DNA of 41,003 nt from Chloroflexota bacterium (GTDB lineage Bacteria > Chloroflexota > UBA11872), in assembly GCA_026707585.1 (NCBI GenBank), contig JAPOWQ010000020.1, forward strand, positions 1 through 41,003. The letters are read 5' to 3'. Position numbers and translations under genes: made by a program. This document shows, piece by piece, positions 1 through 7,334 of the stretch. The stretch's first letter is position 1. Every line of letters starts with the position of its first letter. Below the pieces are notes generated by a model. It saw only the letters and a list, made by a program, of their open reading frames with translations. It did not search any database and was not told where the DNA came from.

Positions 1-222
1 GCAGCAGCAGACCCACCACCACCACCAACCCCACCCGCCGCGCCGGCCACCGGCGAACCCGTCGAGCCACCCGCCCAGCCATCACGCCCGGCCGGTCCCT
101 GGACGTGTGGCGTCGTCATCACGCCCCGAGCTGGGGGACGGCCCACCGCGTCGACCCCGACATCCCGCCAGCATGGGCGACCTCCCCTTCCGCCCACTGG
201 TTCATGCACGTATCGTCACTGA
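1..222 (+). other. Possible 3' end of an upstream proline-rich coding region (weak)
   Basis: Frame 1 is open from the window edge to a TGA at 220-222 and reads as a proline/alanine-rich tail, with a run of five prolines near the start. Frame 2 is also open here and frame 3 stops at 228-230, so the reading frame cannot be fixed from composition alone. No domain is recognisable. It could equally be non-coding GC-rich DNA. No start codon is visible because the segment is cut by the window edge. Confidence 0.2.
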
Positions 223-520
223 GATCCTGAAGTATCGCAAACACTACACGTCCGTCTCCCCGTCGCACCCCATATCCGGCACTACTCCGTGTGCCGCGGT
301 GCCGAGCGCTCCACGCCGCCCGCCCTGGCGCCCCGGCCTCTCCACACGCCCCCGCTCGCTTGTCGTGCTCATAAAGTGTACACTATCGCCGATGTCACCG
401 CAACCCACCTGCCCCATGCTCGCCCACCCCGTGCCCCCGGCCTCCCCAGAGCCTGCCGCGGCGCAATCCCGCCCTCCCCCCGAGCGCCCAAACCCCGCCA
501 AATGCACCGCGCGCCGCCTC

Positions 521-544
521 AAGAGTTTCTTAGAAGAAACTCTT
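521..544. promoter_or_regulatory. Perfect 11-bp inverted repeat, candidate operator
   Basis: The arms AAGAGTTTCTT (521-531) and AAGAAACTCTT (534-544) are exact reverse complements separated by AG. The site is AT-rich in a strongly GC-rich surrounding and lies 111 bases before the ABC ATPase start. The two-base spacer favours a protein-binding dyad over a transcript hairpin, and no long T-run follows. It could instead end transcription of the preceding gene. Confidence 0.45.
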
Positions 545-619
545 ATTGCCCGTGTGACCCCCAATTCCGCCCCCCACCCCACCGCTAAACTGCTCCCCGG
601 AACCGGGCGGCCCCACGCA

Positions 620-647
620 TTGCCACACCGCAATGCCCCGCTAGGCT
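620..647 (+). promoter_or_regulatory. Leaderless-type promoter of the ABC-2 cassette
   Basis: TTGCCA at 620-625, a 16-base spacer and TAGGCT at 642-647 resemble a sigma-70 promoter. Only seven bases separate the -10 box from the ATG at 655, so transcription would start at or next to the start codon. No Shine-Dalgarno sequence is present. The same GCTAGGCT core occurs before rpsF and before the ABC exporter at 20972. Confidence 0.5.
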
Positions 648-654
648 GACACTC

Positions 655-1638
655 ATGCCCCCCGACGTCTCCGTCCGCAACCTCGTCAAGCACTACGTCG
701 TCCCCGAACGCGCCGGCGGCCTGCGCGCCTCGTTCCGCAGCGTGCTCCGCCGCAAGCACCGGCTCGTCCGAGCCGTCGACGGCATCTCGTTTGAGGTCGA
801 CCGCGGCGAAGTCGTCGGCTTCCTCGGCCCCAACGGCGCCGGCAAAACCACCGCCCTCAAAGTCCTTAGCGGCCTGCTGCATCCCACCGACGGCCAGGTG
901 GATGTCCTCGGCTTCACACCCTGGGACCGCCGTGCCGAGTACCTCTCCCGCATCACCCTCATCATGGGCCAGCGCCAGCAACTCTTCTGGGACCTCCCCG
1001 CCGCCGACTCCTTCCTCGTCAACAAGGCCGTCTTCGGCATCGACGACGCCGTCTACACGCGCACCGTCGACCTGCTCACCGAGCTACTCGACCTTGGCGA
1101 TCTCCTCACCAAGCCCGTCCGCCAGCTCTCCCTCGGCGAGCGCATGAAGGTCGAACTCGCCGCCGGCCTCCTCCACGGTCCCCGCGTGCTCTTCCTCGAC
1201 GAGCCGACCATCGGCCTTGACGTCACCATGCAGCAACGCATCCGCGAGTTCGTCACCGCCTACAACGCCGAAACCGGCGCCACCGTCCTCCTCACCAGCC
1301 ACTACATGGCCGACGTCAAGGCCCTGGCCCGCCGCGTCATAGTTATCGACAAGGGCCGGCTGCTCTACGACGGCGCCCTCGACGGCCTCGTCCAACGCTA
1401 CGCCCCGCACAAGACCATCACCGTCCACCTCGAGCGCGAGACCGACCTTCCTGACCTCAACGGCCAGGCCGAGGTCCTGAGCGTCGAGGGTCTCCAGATC
1501 ACGGTGCGCGCAGGCAAGGACGACGCCCCCGAAGTCACCGGCCGCCTGCTAACCCAGCTTCCGATCGCCGACCTCAGTGTCGAAGACCCGCCCCTCGAGG
1601 AGGTCATCGACCAGGTCTTCCGCGGCGAACGCCTGTGA
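655..1638 (+). CDS. ABC-2 type transporter, ATP-binding subunit
   Basis: This 327-residue cytoplasmic ATPase should energise the two membrane subunits encoded directly after it. Walker A is GPNGAGKTT at residues 58-66, the signature LSLGE is at 158-162, Walker B with DEPT is around 178-185, and the switch histidine lies in TSH near 216. The roughly 90-residue C-terminal tail after the nucleotide-binding domain is typical of the DrrA/NatA-like branch that works with ABC-2 permeases. The ATG at 655 follows the -10 box by seven bases. Its stop overlaps the GTG of the first permease by four bases, which suggests translational coupling. The substrate is unknown; drug, lipid or polysaccharide export are all possible for this family. 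Confidence 0.9.
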   Translation: MPPDVSVRNLVKHYVVPERAGGLRASFRSVLRRKHRLVRAVDGISFEVDRGEVVGFLGPNGAGKTTALKVLSGLLHPTDGQVDVLGFTPWDRRAEYLSRITLIMGQRQQLFWDLPAADSFLVNKAVFGIDDAVYTRTVDLLTELLDLGDLLTKPVRQLSLGERMKVELAAGLLHGPRVLFLDEPTIGLDVTMQQRIREFVTAYNAETGATVLLTSHYMADVKALARRVIVIDKGRLLYDGALDGLVQRYAPHKTITVHLERETDLPDLNGQAEVLSVEGLQITVRAGKDDAPEVTGRLLTQLPIADLSVEDPPLEEVIDQVFRGERL

Positions 1639-2441
1639 TCGTCCGCCGTGCCACCCTGGCCGGCGCGCTGGCTCTCACCCGAGCCGAAGTCGCCGACATG
1701 TTTCAGTACCGCGTGGTGCTGTTCCTCTACTCCCTCTGGGAAGTCGTCCACCCCATCGTCTACCTGGCCGTTTGGGGCGCGATCGCCGGTGAAGGCGACG
1801 TCGGCGGCCTGCGACTCAGCGATTTCGCCGCCTACTACCTCACCTTCATGCTCGTGTCCCACGTCACCGCGGCCATCGAGATCTACACCTTCGGCCCAAT
1901 GATCCAGCAGGGCGAACTCTCGCCCCACCTGCTCCGCCCCATGAACCCCGTCTGGGTCGCCGCCGCCCGCAACATCTCCTACAAGAGCGTCAGCATGCTG
2001 CTGCTGATCCCCGTCTGGATCGGCCTCGTCATCATCCTGCGGCCCGCCTATTCGGTCACGGCCGGCAGCGTGGTCCTGTTCCTGGTGGCACTCGTCATCG
2101 CCGCACTCCTCTCCTTCCTCGTCGGCACCACCTTCGCCCTGCTGGCCTTCTGGACCACCCGCTCGTTCTCCTTCTGGGAGATCTGGATGGGCCTGACCTT
2201 CCTGCTGGGCGGCCAGGTCGCGCCGGTCGAGCTCCTGCCCGGCTTCGTCCAGAACCTCGCCACCGCCCTCCCCATGCGTTACACCCTCGGCTTCCCCATC
2301 GAGGTCCTGCTCAACCGCCTCGACCCCGGCGAGCTGGCCCTCGGCTTCGCCCTCCAGTTCGCCTGGCTCTTCGCCGCGGCCTTGATCGTCCGCGCCGTCT
2401 GGCGCGCCGGCATTCGTCAGTACTCCGCCGTGGGAGCCTGA
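1635..2441 (+). CDS. ABC-2 family transporter permease, first subunit
   Basis: This 268-residue integral membrane protein has about six hydrophobic segments, at roughly residues 30-50, 60-80, 115-140, 145-175, 180-205 and 235-255. That is the usual size and layout of ABC-2 (DUF990-like) permeases. It starts with GTG at 1635, overlapping the ATPase stop in the arrangement GTGA. It should form the channel together with the following permease. Nothing in the sequence identifies the substrate. The pairing of two different permeases with one ATPase argues for a heteromeric exporter. Confidence 0.85.
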   Translation: MIVRRATLAGALALTRAEVADMFQYRVVLFLYSLWEVVHPIVYLAVWGAIAGEGDVGGLRLSDFAAYYLTFMLVSHVTAAIEIYTFGPMIQQGELSPHLLRPMNPVWVAAARNISYKSVSMLLLIPVWIGLVIILRPAYSVTAGSVVLFLVALVIAALLSFLVGTTFALLAFWTTRSFSFWEIWMGLTFLLGGQVAPVELLPGFVQNLATALPMRYTLGFPIEVLLNRLDPGELALGFALQFAWLFAAALIVRAVWRAGIRQYSAVGA

Positions 2442-2443
2442 CC

Positions 2444-3229
2444 GTGCGCATCCTCCGCATCGTCGCCGCCTTCCTGCGGGCCGCCATCCTCAAGGAAACC
2501 GCCTACCGCGCCGAGCTTGTCGGAAACCTCTTTCGCAGCGTCATCAACATCGCGGTGGCCGTCGGCGGCCTGGCCGTCGTCTTTTCCCACACCAGCGAGC
2601 TCAGCGGCTGGCGCCTTGAGCAGGCCATGGTCCTGCTGGGCGTCTACTACCTGGTCCAGGGCGTCGTCCAGACCGCCCTCAGCCCCAGTCTCAACGAGGT
2701 CGTCACCGAGGTCCGCAAGGGCACCTTCGACTACGTCCTGCTCAAACCCGTCCCCTCGCTGCTGCTCTCAAGCACCCGCCGCTTCGTCGTCTGGCACATC
2801 GCCGACGTGCTGCTGGGCGGAGCAATCATCGCGATCGGCCTGATCCGCCTGGAAGCCCAGATCACGTTCGGCGTCGCCGCCATCTTCGCCGGCGTCATGG
2901 TCGGTGGCATAGCCATCGTGTTCTCGATCTGGCTGGCCCTGACCACGCTGGTCTTCTGGTTCGTCCGCGTCGAGAACATCACCATGATCTTCCAGCTGTT
3001 CTTCGACACCGGTCGCTACCCCGTTGAGATCTACCCCTTCTGGCTGCGCTCGCTGCTGACCTTCGTCTTCCCCGTGGCCTTCATCACCACCGTGCCGGCG
3101 CAGACCATCACCGGCCGCGAACCCCTGGTCGCCATCTGGTTGGCGCCCCTGATCGGCGCCCTGGCCCTGCTCGCCGCCGCCCGCTTCTGGCGCATCGGCC
3201 TCAGCCGCTACACCAGCGCCTCAAGCTGA
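2444..3229 (+). CDS. ABC-2 family transporter permease, second subunit
   Basis: This 261-residue membrane protein has about six hydrophobic segments and the conserved stretch around FDYVLLKPVPS (residues about 97-107) that is common in DUF990-type ABC-2 permeases. It begins with GTG two bases after the preceding stop and ends the cassette. Its final nine bases overlap the 3' end of the convergent uracil-DNA glycosylase gene. It probably dimerises with the first permease. The exported compound cannot be inferred. Confidence 0.85.
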   Translation: MRILRIVAAFLRAAILKETAYRAELVGNLFRSVINIAVAVGGLAVVFSHTSELSGWRLEQAMVLLGVYYLVQGVVQTALSPSLNEVVTEVRKGTFDYVLLKPVPSLLLSSTRRFVVWHIADVLLGGAIIAIGLIRLEAQITFGVAAIFAGVMVGGIAIVFSIWLALTTLVFWFVRVENITMIFQLFFDTGRYPVEIYPFWLRSLLTFVFPVAFITTVPAQTITGREPLVAIWLAPLIGALALLAAARFWRIGLSRYTSASS

Positions 3230-3907
3230 ATCGCAGGCCAGTTCGCGCGCTCGTATAAGCACGTCGTCCAACATCGCCGGCGTCAGCCGCCCCGTAAACG
3301 TGTTCTGCTGGCTCGGGTGATACGCGCCCAGGAGCGTCCAGCTTCCAATGGCGGCCTCAGCGCCATGCCCAAACCTCGGAGCCGGCCGCGGCACCGCGAG
3401 ACCACGCTCCCGGAACACCCGCAACAACTGCCGCCACGCCTCCCCTCCCAGCGCCACCGCCACCCGCGCCTGCGGCAGCAGATCCAATTCCGCCTCTAGC
3501 CACTGCTGGCACTCGACCCGCTCCTGGGCCGTCGGCCGGTTCGCCGGCGGCGCGCACCTGACAATCGCCGTCACAAACGCGTCCTGCAGCTCCAGCCCAT
3601 CATCCCGCTGCCGGCTCTCCGCCTGGTTCGCAAAGCCCGCCCGATGCAGCGCCCCAAACAGGAAGTCACCCGACCGATCTCCCGTAAACACCCGCCCGGT
3701 CCGGTTCCCCCCATGCGCCGCCGGCGCCAACCCAACCAGCACCACCCGAGCCTGCGGATCCCCAAACCCGGCCACCGGCCGGCCCCAATACGTCTCGTCC
3801 CGATATGCGGCTCGCTTCGTCAGCGCCGCCTCTGCCCGCCAGGCCACCAGCCGCGGACAGCGACGACAGCTATGGATCTGCCCCGCCAGCGCCCTCAGTT
3901 CGCTCAC
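3221..3907 (-). CDS. Uracil-DNA glycosylase, family 5 (UdgB-like)
   Basis: The 228-residue product should remove uracil and possibly other deaminated bases from DNA, starting base excision repair. Motif 1 is GLAPAAHGGNRTG at residues 59-71, the form with Ala-His rather than a catalytic Asp that marks the family 5 enzymes. The second motif is HPSQQN from residue 197. Four cysteines at 14, 17, 118 and 133 fit a 4Fe-4S cluster. I chose GTG at 3907 because it overlaps the hydrolase stop (GTGA) and gives the expected length. The frame stays open further upstream, but that part is antisense-like noise over the hydrolase gene. A high-GC genome suffers many cytosine deaminations, so the role is plausible. 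Confidence 0.88.
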   Translation of the reverse strand: MSELRALAGQIHSCRRCPRLVAWRAEAALTKRAAYRDETYWGRPVAGFGDPQARVVLVGLAPAAHGGNRTGRVFTGDRSGDFLFGALHRAGFANQAESRQRDDGLELQDAFVTAIVRCAPPANRPTAQERVECQQWLEAELDLLPQARVAVALGGEAWRQLLRVFRERGLAVPRPAPRFGHGAEAAIGSWTLLGAYHPSQQNTFTGRLTPAMLDDVLIRARELACDSA

Positions 3908-4842
3908 GCGGCCGCGGCCGAGCGCGTCACCCGCTCCAGGAACGGCCGCGCCAGCGCCAGCAACTCCTCCGGCCGCTCCTCCTGCACCAGGTGCCCGGCC
4001 CGCTCGACGATGCGGATTTCCGCGTCGCCAAACTGCCCCGCCAGCGCCTCGGCCTGGGCCGCGGGCGCCGTCCGATCCGCTTCGCCCCACACCAGCAACA
4101 CCGGGCACCGCGCAGCGGCGATGGCGTTCGCATAGTTCGCCGGATCCACGCCTTGGAACATCGCCGGCAGCGCCTCCATGAACCCTGGGCTTCCGTAGGG
4201 CAGGAATTGCCGGTCCACGTCGGCCTCCGTTACGCCCCACGGGTCGTACCGCCCCAACATCTGGCCAAGGCGTACGTACCAACGCTGCGAGTACAGCAGC
4301 CGCCCCATCGCGGCCGATGGACCCGGAATCAGCTTTCCGAGCTTGATCGACCAGGTGATATAGCGACCGGCCACCAGGAATGGATCCACCAGCACCAGGC
4401 CCCGCACGCGCTCCGGGTAGGTGGACGCCAGGCAAACCGCCGGCTGCGCGCCGGCCGAGCTGGCGAACACAACCACCCGCGACAGCTGGTTCGCATCCAG
4501 CCACTCCACCAGGCGCTCCGCCTGTGCAGCTCCGTCGTAGCACGCATCCGCCGGCTTGTCGGATAGGCCGTGCCCCAGCGGATCCAGCCAATGCACCTGG
4601 TACTCGCACGCCAACGCCGGCGTCACGAACTCCCAGGTCCGCGTATTGCCGGCAAATCCTGGCAACAGCAGCAAATCGGGACCGGCGCCAACGCTGCGAC
4701 TGTACAGGCGTCCCTCGCGCAGCGGCGTCCGGCGCCCATCCTCCAGGTGCGCCGTAATCTCAAACGGCTCAGGACGGCCTCGAAGTGCTAGCCAGATCGC
4801 CAGCAACGCCCCCGCGATCGCCAACTTACCCATCCAACACAT
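3904..4842 (-). CDS. Alpha/beta hydrolase, membrane-anchored
   Basis: This 312-residue hydrolase of unknown substrate has an N-terminal hydrophobic helix (about residues 6-20) that probably anchors it in the membrane or acts as an uncleaved signal. The core begins with the oxyanion-loop region LLPGFAGN. The nucleophile elbow is A-S-S-A-G at 127-131 with Ser129 as nucleophile, the acid is the Asp in GEADRTAP, and the His is in AGHLVQEE near the C-terminus. The usual first glycine of the elbow is alanine. An ATG at 4833 is an alternative start. The gene forms a two-gene unit with the glycosylase and diverges from rpsF. Confidence 0.8.
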   Translation of the reverse strand: MCWMGKLAIAGALLAIWLALRGRPEPFEITAHLEDGRRTPLREGRLYSRSVGAGPDLLLLPGFAGNTRTWEFVTPALACEYQVHWLDPLGHGLSDKPADACYDGAAQAERLVEWLDANQLSRVVVFASSAGAQPAVCLASTYPERVRGLVLVDPFLVAGRYITWSIKLGKLIPGPSAAMGRLLYSQRWYVRLGQMLGRYDPWGVTEADVDRQFLPYGSPGFMEALPAMFQGVDPANYANAIAAARCPVLLVWGEADRTAPAAQAEALAGQFGDAEIRIVERAGHLVQEERPEELLALARPFLERVTRSAAAA

Positions 4843-4873
4843 CCCCGAACATCGCCAACATCTCTCCCTATGC

Positions 4874-4879
4874 TAGGCT
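4874..4879 (+). promoter_or_regulatory. -10 box of the rpsF-ssb-rpsR operon
   Basis: TAGGCT within GCTAGGCT, the same octamer found before the ABC genes at 655 and 20972. Transcription would begin near 4886 and leave a leader of about 65 bases before rpsF. On the other strand the overlapping TAGCAT (4870-4875) could serve the divergent hydrolase, so the two promoters may share this site. No good -35 box was found for either. Confidence 0.4.
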
Positions 4880-4893
4880 TCTGCTTCACTGCC

Positions 4894-4922
4894 CGTCGCG
4901 CCGGGCTTGCCGTCGCGCGACG
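4894..4922 (+). ncRNA. Hairpin in the rpsF leader, candidate S6:S18 autoregulatory element
   Basis: CGTCGCGC (4894-4901) pairs with GCGCGACG (4915-4922) over eight bases. Inside it CGG (4902-4904) pairs with CCG (4910-4912), leaving a TC bulge and a five-base loop. A structured leader with a CCG near a bulge is the pattern of the known RNA motif by which the S6:S18 complex represses rpsF. The match is my reading by eye, without a covariance model. Confidence 0.4.
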
Positions 4923-4950
4923 CAAACCACCCACCGAGAACAGCCCGCCT

Positions 4951-5283
4951 GTGCGCACTTACGAGCTTGTGGTGATCTACGGGGTCGAACAGGTCCCCGA
5001 ACTCACCGCCGCCCACATCGACGCCGTAACCGAACGCATCAGCGCACACGGCGGCGAGGTCGACACCGCCAACACCTGGGGCCGGCGCAAGTTCGCCTAC
5101 CCAATCAAGAAACAGCGCGAAGGTCACTACGTCCTGCTCAAGTTCACCATTGACCCCGCCAATATCGGCGAACTGGAAGGCTCCCTGCGCCTCGTCGAAG
5201 ACGTCACCCGGTTCCTGATTGTTGCCGAAGATCCTGACGTGGCGGCCTACGAGGCGAAGCAACTGGCCGAGCTGCATCGGTGA
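4951..5283 (+). CDS. rpsF: 30S ribosomal protein S6
   Basis: S6 binds S18 and sits on the platform of the small subunit. The 110-residue product starts with the family's typical M-R-x-Y-E pattern (encoded from GTG at 4951) and contains the conserved WGRRKFAYPIKK block. An in-frame ATG at 4870 would add 27 residues with no S6 similarity and would lie at the promoter, so I rejected it. The stop overlaps the ssb start by four bases. The leader before it carries a bulged hairpin that may mediate feedback control by S6:S18. Confidence 0.95.
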   Translation: MRTYELVVIYGVEQVPELTAAHIDAVTERISAHGGEVDTANTWGRRKFAYPIKKQREGHYVLLKFTIDPANIGELEGSLRLVEDVTRFLIVAEDPDVAAYEAKQLAELHR

Positions 5284-5762
5284 CGGACCAAAGCGGCCAG
5301 CGCCGAGGTCGCTCGCGAGGACTCAATCGCGTGCAGATCATCGGCAACCTGGGGCGCGATCCGGAGATGCGTTTCACCCAGGGTGGCACGCCCGTCACCA
5401 ACTTTTCCGTCGCTGTCAGCCGCAGCTGGCAATCGCGTGACGGCGAGTTGCGCGAGGAAACCGAATGGTTTCGTGTTGTCGCCTGGACTCGCCTGGCCGA
5501 AATTGCCAACGAGTACCTGCGCCGTGGTTCCAAAGTCTACGTCGAGGGCCGATTGGCCACTCGCACCTGGCAGGACCGCGAAGGCAACGAGCGCACAACC
5601 ACCGAACTCGTTGCCCAGGAGATGATCATGTTGGGCGGGCGGGAGGATGGCCCACCTCGCGACGACTATGATGGCCAGCGCGGCGGCTATGCTGGGGGCC
5701 AAGCCGCCGGCCGATCAGCGACTCAAGACGACGAAATCAGCCCCGATGACCTGCCGTTCTGA
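5280..5762 (+). CDS. ssb: Single-stranded DNA-binding protein
   Basis: This 160-residue SSB coats single-stranded DNA in replication and repair. The OB fold occupies about residues 15-118 (for example [15 protein letters not shown] and the WFRVVAW strand). A Gly/Gln/Arg-rich linker follows, and the acidic tip ending DDLPF recruits partner proteins. The GTG start overlaps the rpsF stop (GTGA). Its position between rpsF and rpsR is the classic bacterial order and ties SSB supply to ribosome synthesis. Confidence 0.95.
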   Translation: MTDQSGQRRGRSRGLNRVQIIGNLGRDPEMRFTQGGTPVTNFSVAVSRSWQSRDGELREETEWFRVVAWTRLAEIANEYLRRGSKVYVEGRLATRTWQDREGNERTTTELVAQEMIMLGGREDGPPRDDYDGQRGGYAGGQAAGRSATQDDEISPDDLPF

Positions 5763-5788
5763 CGGCGCGTGACACAGGAACCAGTTCG

Positions 5789-6175
5789 ATGACCCAGGAC
5801 GGCCAGACCACCCAGGAACCCACCACCCAGGAACCACGCAGCGGCCCGTCGGGCGACGGCCCTCGCGGCGGTGGCCCCCGTGGCGGCGGCCCTCGCGGTG
5901 GCGGCGGCCCTCGTGGTGGCGGCGGTCGGGGACGAGGCCGCGGCCGTGGCCGCGGCTTCCGGCGTCGTGGCGACTACTTCAAGCAGACCGGTGAACCCAT
6001 CGACTACAAGAATTCCCAGTTGCTGCGCCGCTTCATCGCCGATAGCGGCCGCATCGAGTCGCGCCGCAAGACCGGTATCACGGCCAAGAACCAGCGCAAG
6101 CTGGCCATCGCCATCAAGCGCGCCCGCTACCTGGGGCTGCTCCCCTACATCGTGCGCCGCCGCCTCCGCGGCTAG
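5789..6175 (+). CDS. rpsR: 30S ribosomal protein S18 with RGG-rich N-terminal extension
   Basis: The C-terminal 70 residues (57-128) are a regular S18 core with the [11 protein letters not shown] and RIESRRKTG blocks that contact S6 and 16S rRNA. It lacks the zinc-type cysteines found in some S18 proteins. Residues 1-56 are an unusual extension: a polar start, then repeated GPRGGG units and an RG tract, resembling RGG-type RNA-binding sequences. Normal S18 is about 75-90 residues. The start at 5789 is supported by AGGAA at 5776-5780, eight bases upstream. No other ATG lies between the extension and the core. Confidence 0.93.
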   Translation: MTQDGQTTQEPTTQEPRSGPSGDGPRGGGPRGGGPRGGGGPRGGGGRGRGRGRGRGFRRRGDYFKQTGEPIDYKNSQLLRRFIADSGRIESRRKTGITAKNQRKLAIAIKRARYLGLLPYIVRRRLRG

Positions 6176-6193
6176 CTTCAAGGCCGAGCGCGG

Positions 6194-7300
6194 ATGCCCC
6201 CGCGCACCAGGGCTCAGCGCCGTCGCTCCCAGCGCGACCGCCGCCGCGCCGCCCGCAAACCCGTCCAGGCCCACGTCCGCTGGCGAGACGTCCCCAACGC
6301 CGTCCGCGACTGGAGTGAGCTGACCCGCGCCCAGCGCACGGCCGCTGCCGCCAGGATCGTCGGCGTTGCCGCTACCCTCATCCTATCGGTCGTAAGTGCG
6401 CTCATTGGCGTGGCGCTCTACGGCGAACTCGTCGTGCGGCCCGCGGAGCCGGTCAGCTCGGTCAACGCTGAGCCGATTCCAGCCTCCCGTTACGCCGACT
6501 TCCTGGCCCTCCGCCGGTTCGAGCTCAGCCGCGAGCTTGCCGACGCACCAAGCTCCGCCGACCCCCGCGACCCCAGCCACCCTCAGGCGCAACTCTCCAC
6601 GCTCACCATCAGCGCCGTCACCGAACTCACGAACGCGCAACTCATGCGCACCGAAGCAGCGCTCGACGGCGTGCGGATCGATGACCATGCCGTCAACGTC
6701 GCGCTCTACGACTTCGTTAGCGGTCCCGGCGAGGTTGCCGATGATTTCGACTTTCGGGCCGCGTTCGCCGAAATCCGCGATCAAACTCAGCTTGACTCCG
6801 ACACGATCCGCCGCTTCATCGCCGACCGCGCCTTGGCCGACGCCGTGGCCGACCAGCTGGCCGCCAACCTGGACCCCGCGCCCGCGCAGATTCGCGCTTC
6901 GCAGATCGTCGTTGCCACCGAGGAAGCCGCCGAGACCGTGATCGCGCGGTTGGACGCCTATCAGTCCTTCGACCTTGTCGCGGAGCAGGCGTCCACCGAT
7001 ACCGCCAGCGCCGCCGCCGGCGGCGACCTCGGCTGGCTCCCCCGCGGCCTCATGCCCGATGCCTGGGACGAAGCCGCCTTCGCCCTTCGGCCGGGTACTC
7101 GCAGTCAGCCCGTAGCAACCTCGCAGGGCTGGCACGTGATCCAAGTCCACGAAGTCTCGCCGTCTCGCGAACTCGACCCCGAAACAGCCGAACGTCGGCG
7201 CCAGGTCGCCTACGACAACTGGCTCCAGACCCTTCGCACGACCTCCGAGGTGGAGTTCCTCCTTACACCCGAGATCATCGACTGGGCCACTCGGCGCTAA
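6194..7300 (+). CDS. Membrane-anchored parvulin-type peptidyl-prolyl isomerase (SurA/PrsA-like)
   Basis: The 368-residue product has a basic N-terminus and one transmembrane helix at about residues 55-78, which should place the rest outside the membrane. A SurA-N-like helical region follows. A parvulin domain begins near residue 235 (ASQIVVATEEAAE) and includes the hallmark GGDLGWLPRG and GWHVIQVHEV segments. It probably assists folding of exported proteins. It starts 18 bases after rpsR with no clear Shine-Dalgarno sequence and may be read through from the ribosomal operon. The isomerase may be inactive, because the family includes chaperone-only members. Confidence 0.8.
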   Translation: MPPRTRAQRRRSQRDRRRAARKPVQAHVRWRDVPNAVRDWSELTRAQRTAAAARIVGVAATLILSVVSALIGVALYGELVVRPAEPVSSVNAEPIPASRYADFLALRRFELSRELADAPSSADPRDPSHPQAQLSTLTISAVTELTNAQLMRTEAALDGVRIDDHAVNVALYDFVSGPGEVADDFDFRAAFAEIRDQTQLDSDTIRRFIADRALADAVADQLAANLDPAPAQIRASQIVVATEEAAETVIARLDAYQSFDLVAEQASTDTASAAAGGDLGWLPRGLMPDAWDEAAFALRPGTRSQPVATSQGWHVIQVHEVSPSRELDPETAERRRQVAYDNWLQTLRTTSEVEFLLTPEIIDWATRR

Positions 7301-7334
7301 GCGCCTGGCTCAGTAGCCCCCGCGTCGTACACGC

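Larger units (their letters stand above)
223..654. other. Intergenic region upstream of the ABC-2 cassette
   Basis: About 430 bases with no convincing gene. Long open frames cross it on both strands, but they have no recognisable protein content and they run antisense into the ABC ATPase. It contains a 10-bp palindrome AGTGTACACT at 375-384, a perfect AT-rich inverted repeat at 521-544, and a promoter-like element ending just before the ATPase start. Confidence 0.6.

Noticed and set aside
244-981. Open frame of 245 codons on the minus strand
   Set aside because: It runs antisense into the ABC ATPase, has no recognisable domain and is explained by high GC content.
3908-4609. N-terminal extension of the uracil-DNA glycosylase frame
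   Set aside because: It overlaps the hydrolase in another frame and is Gly/Arg noise; the GTG at 3907 gives the normal protein.
4870-4950. Upstream ATG extension of rpsF
   Set aside because: The extra 27 residues do not resemble S6 and the region holds the promoter and leader hairpin.
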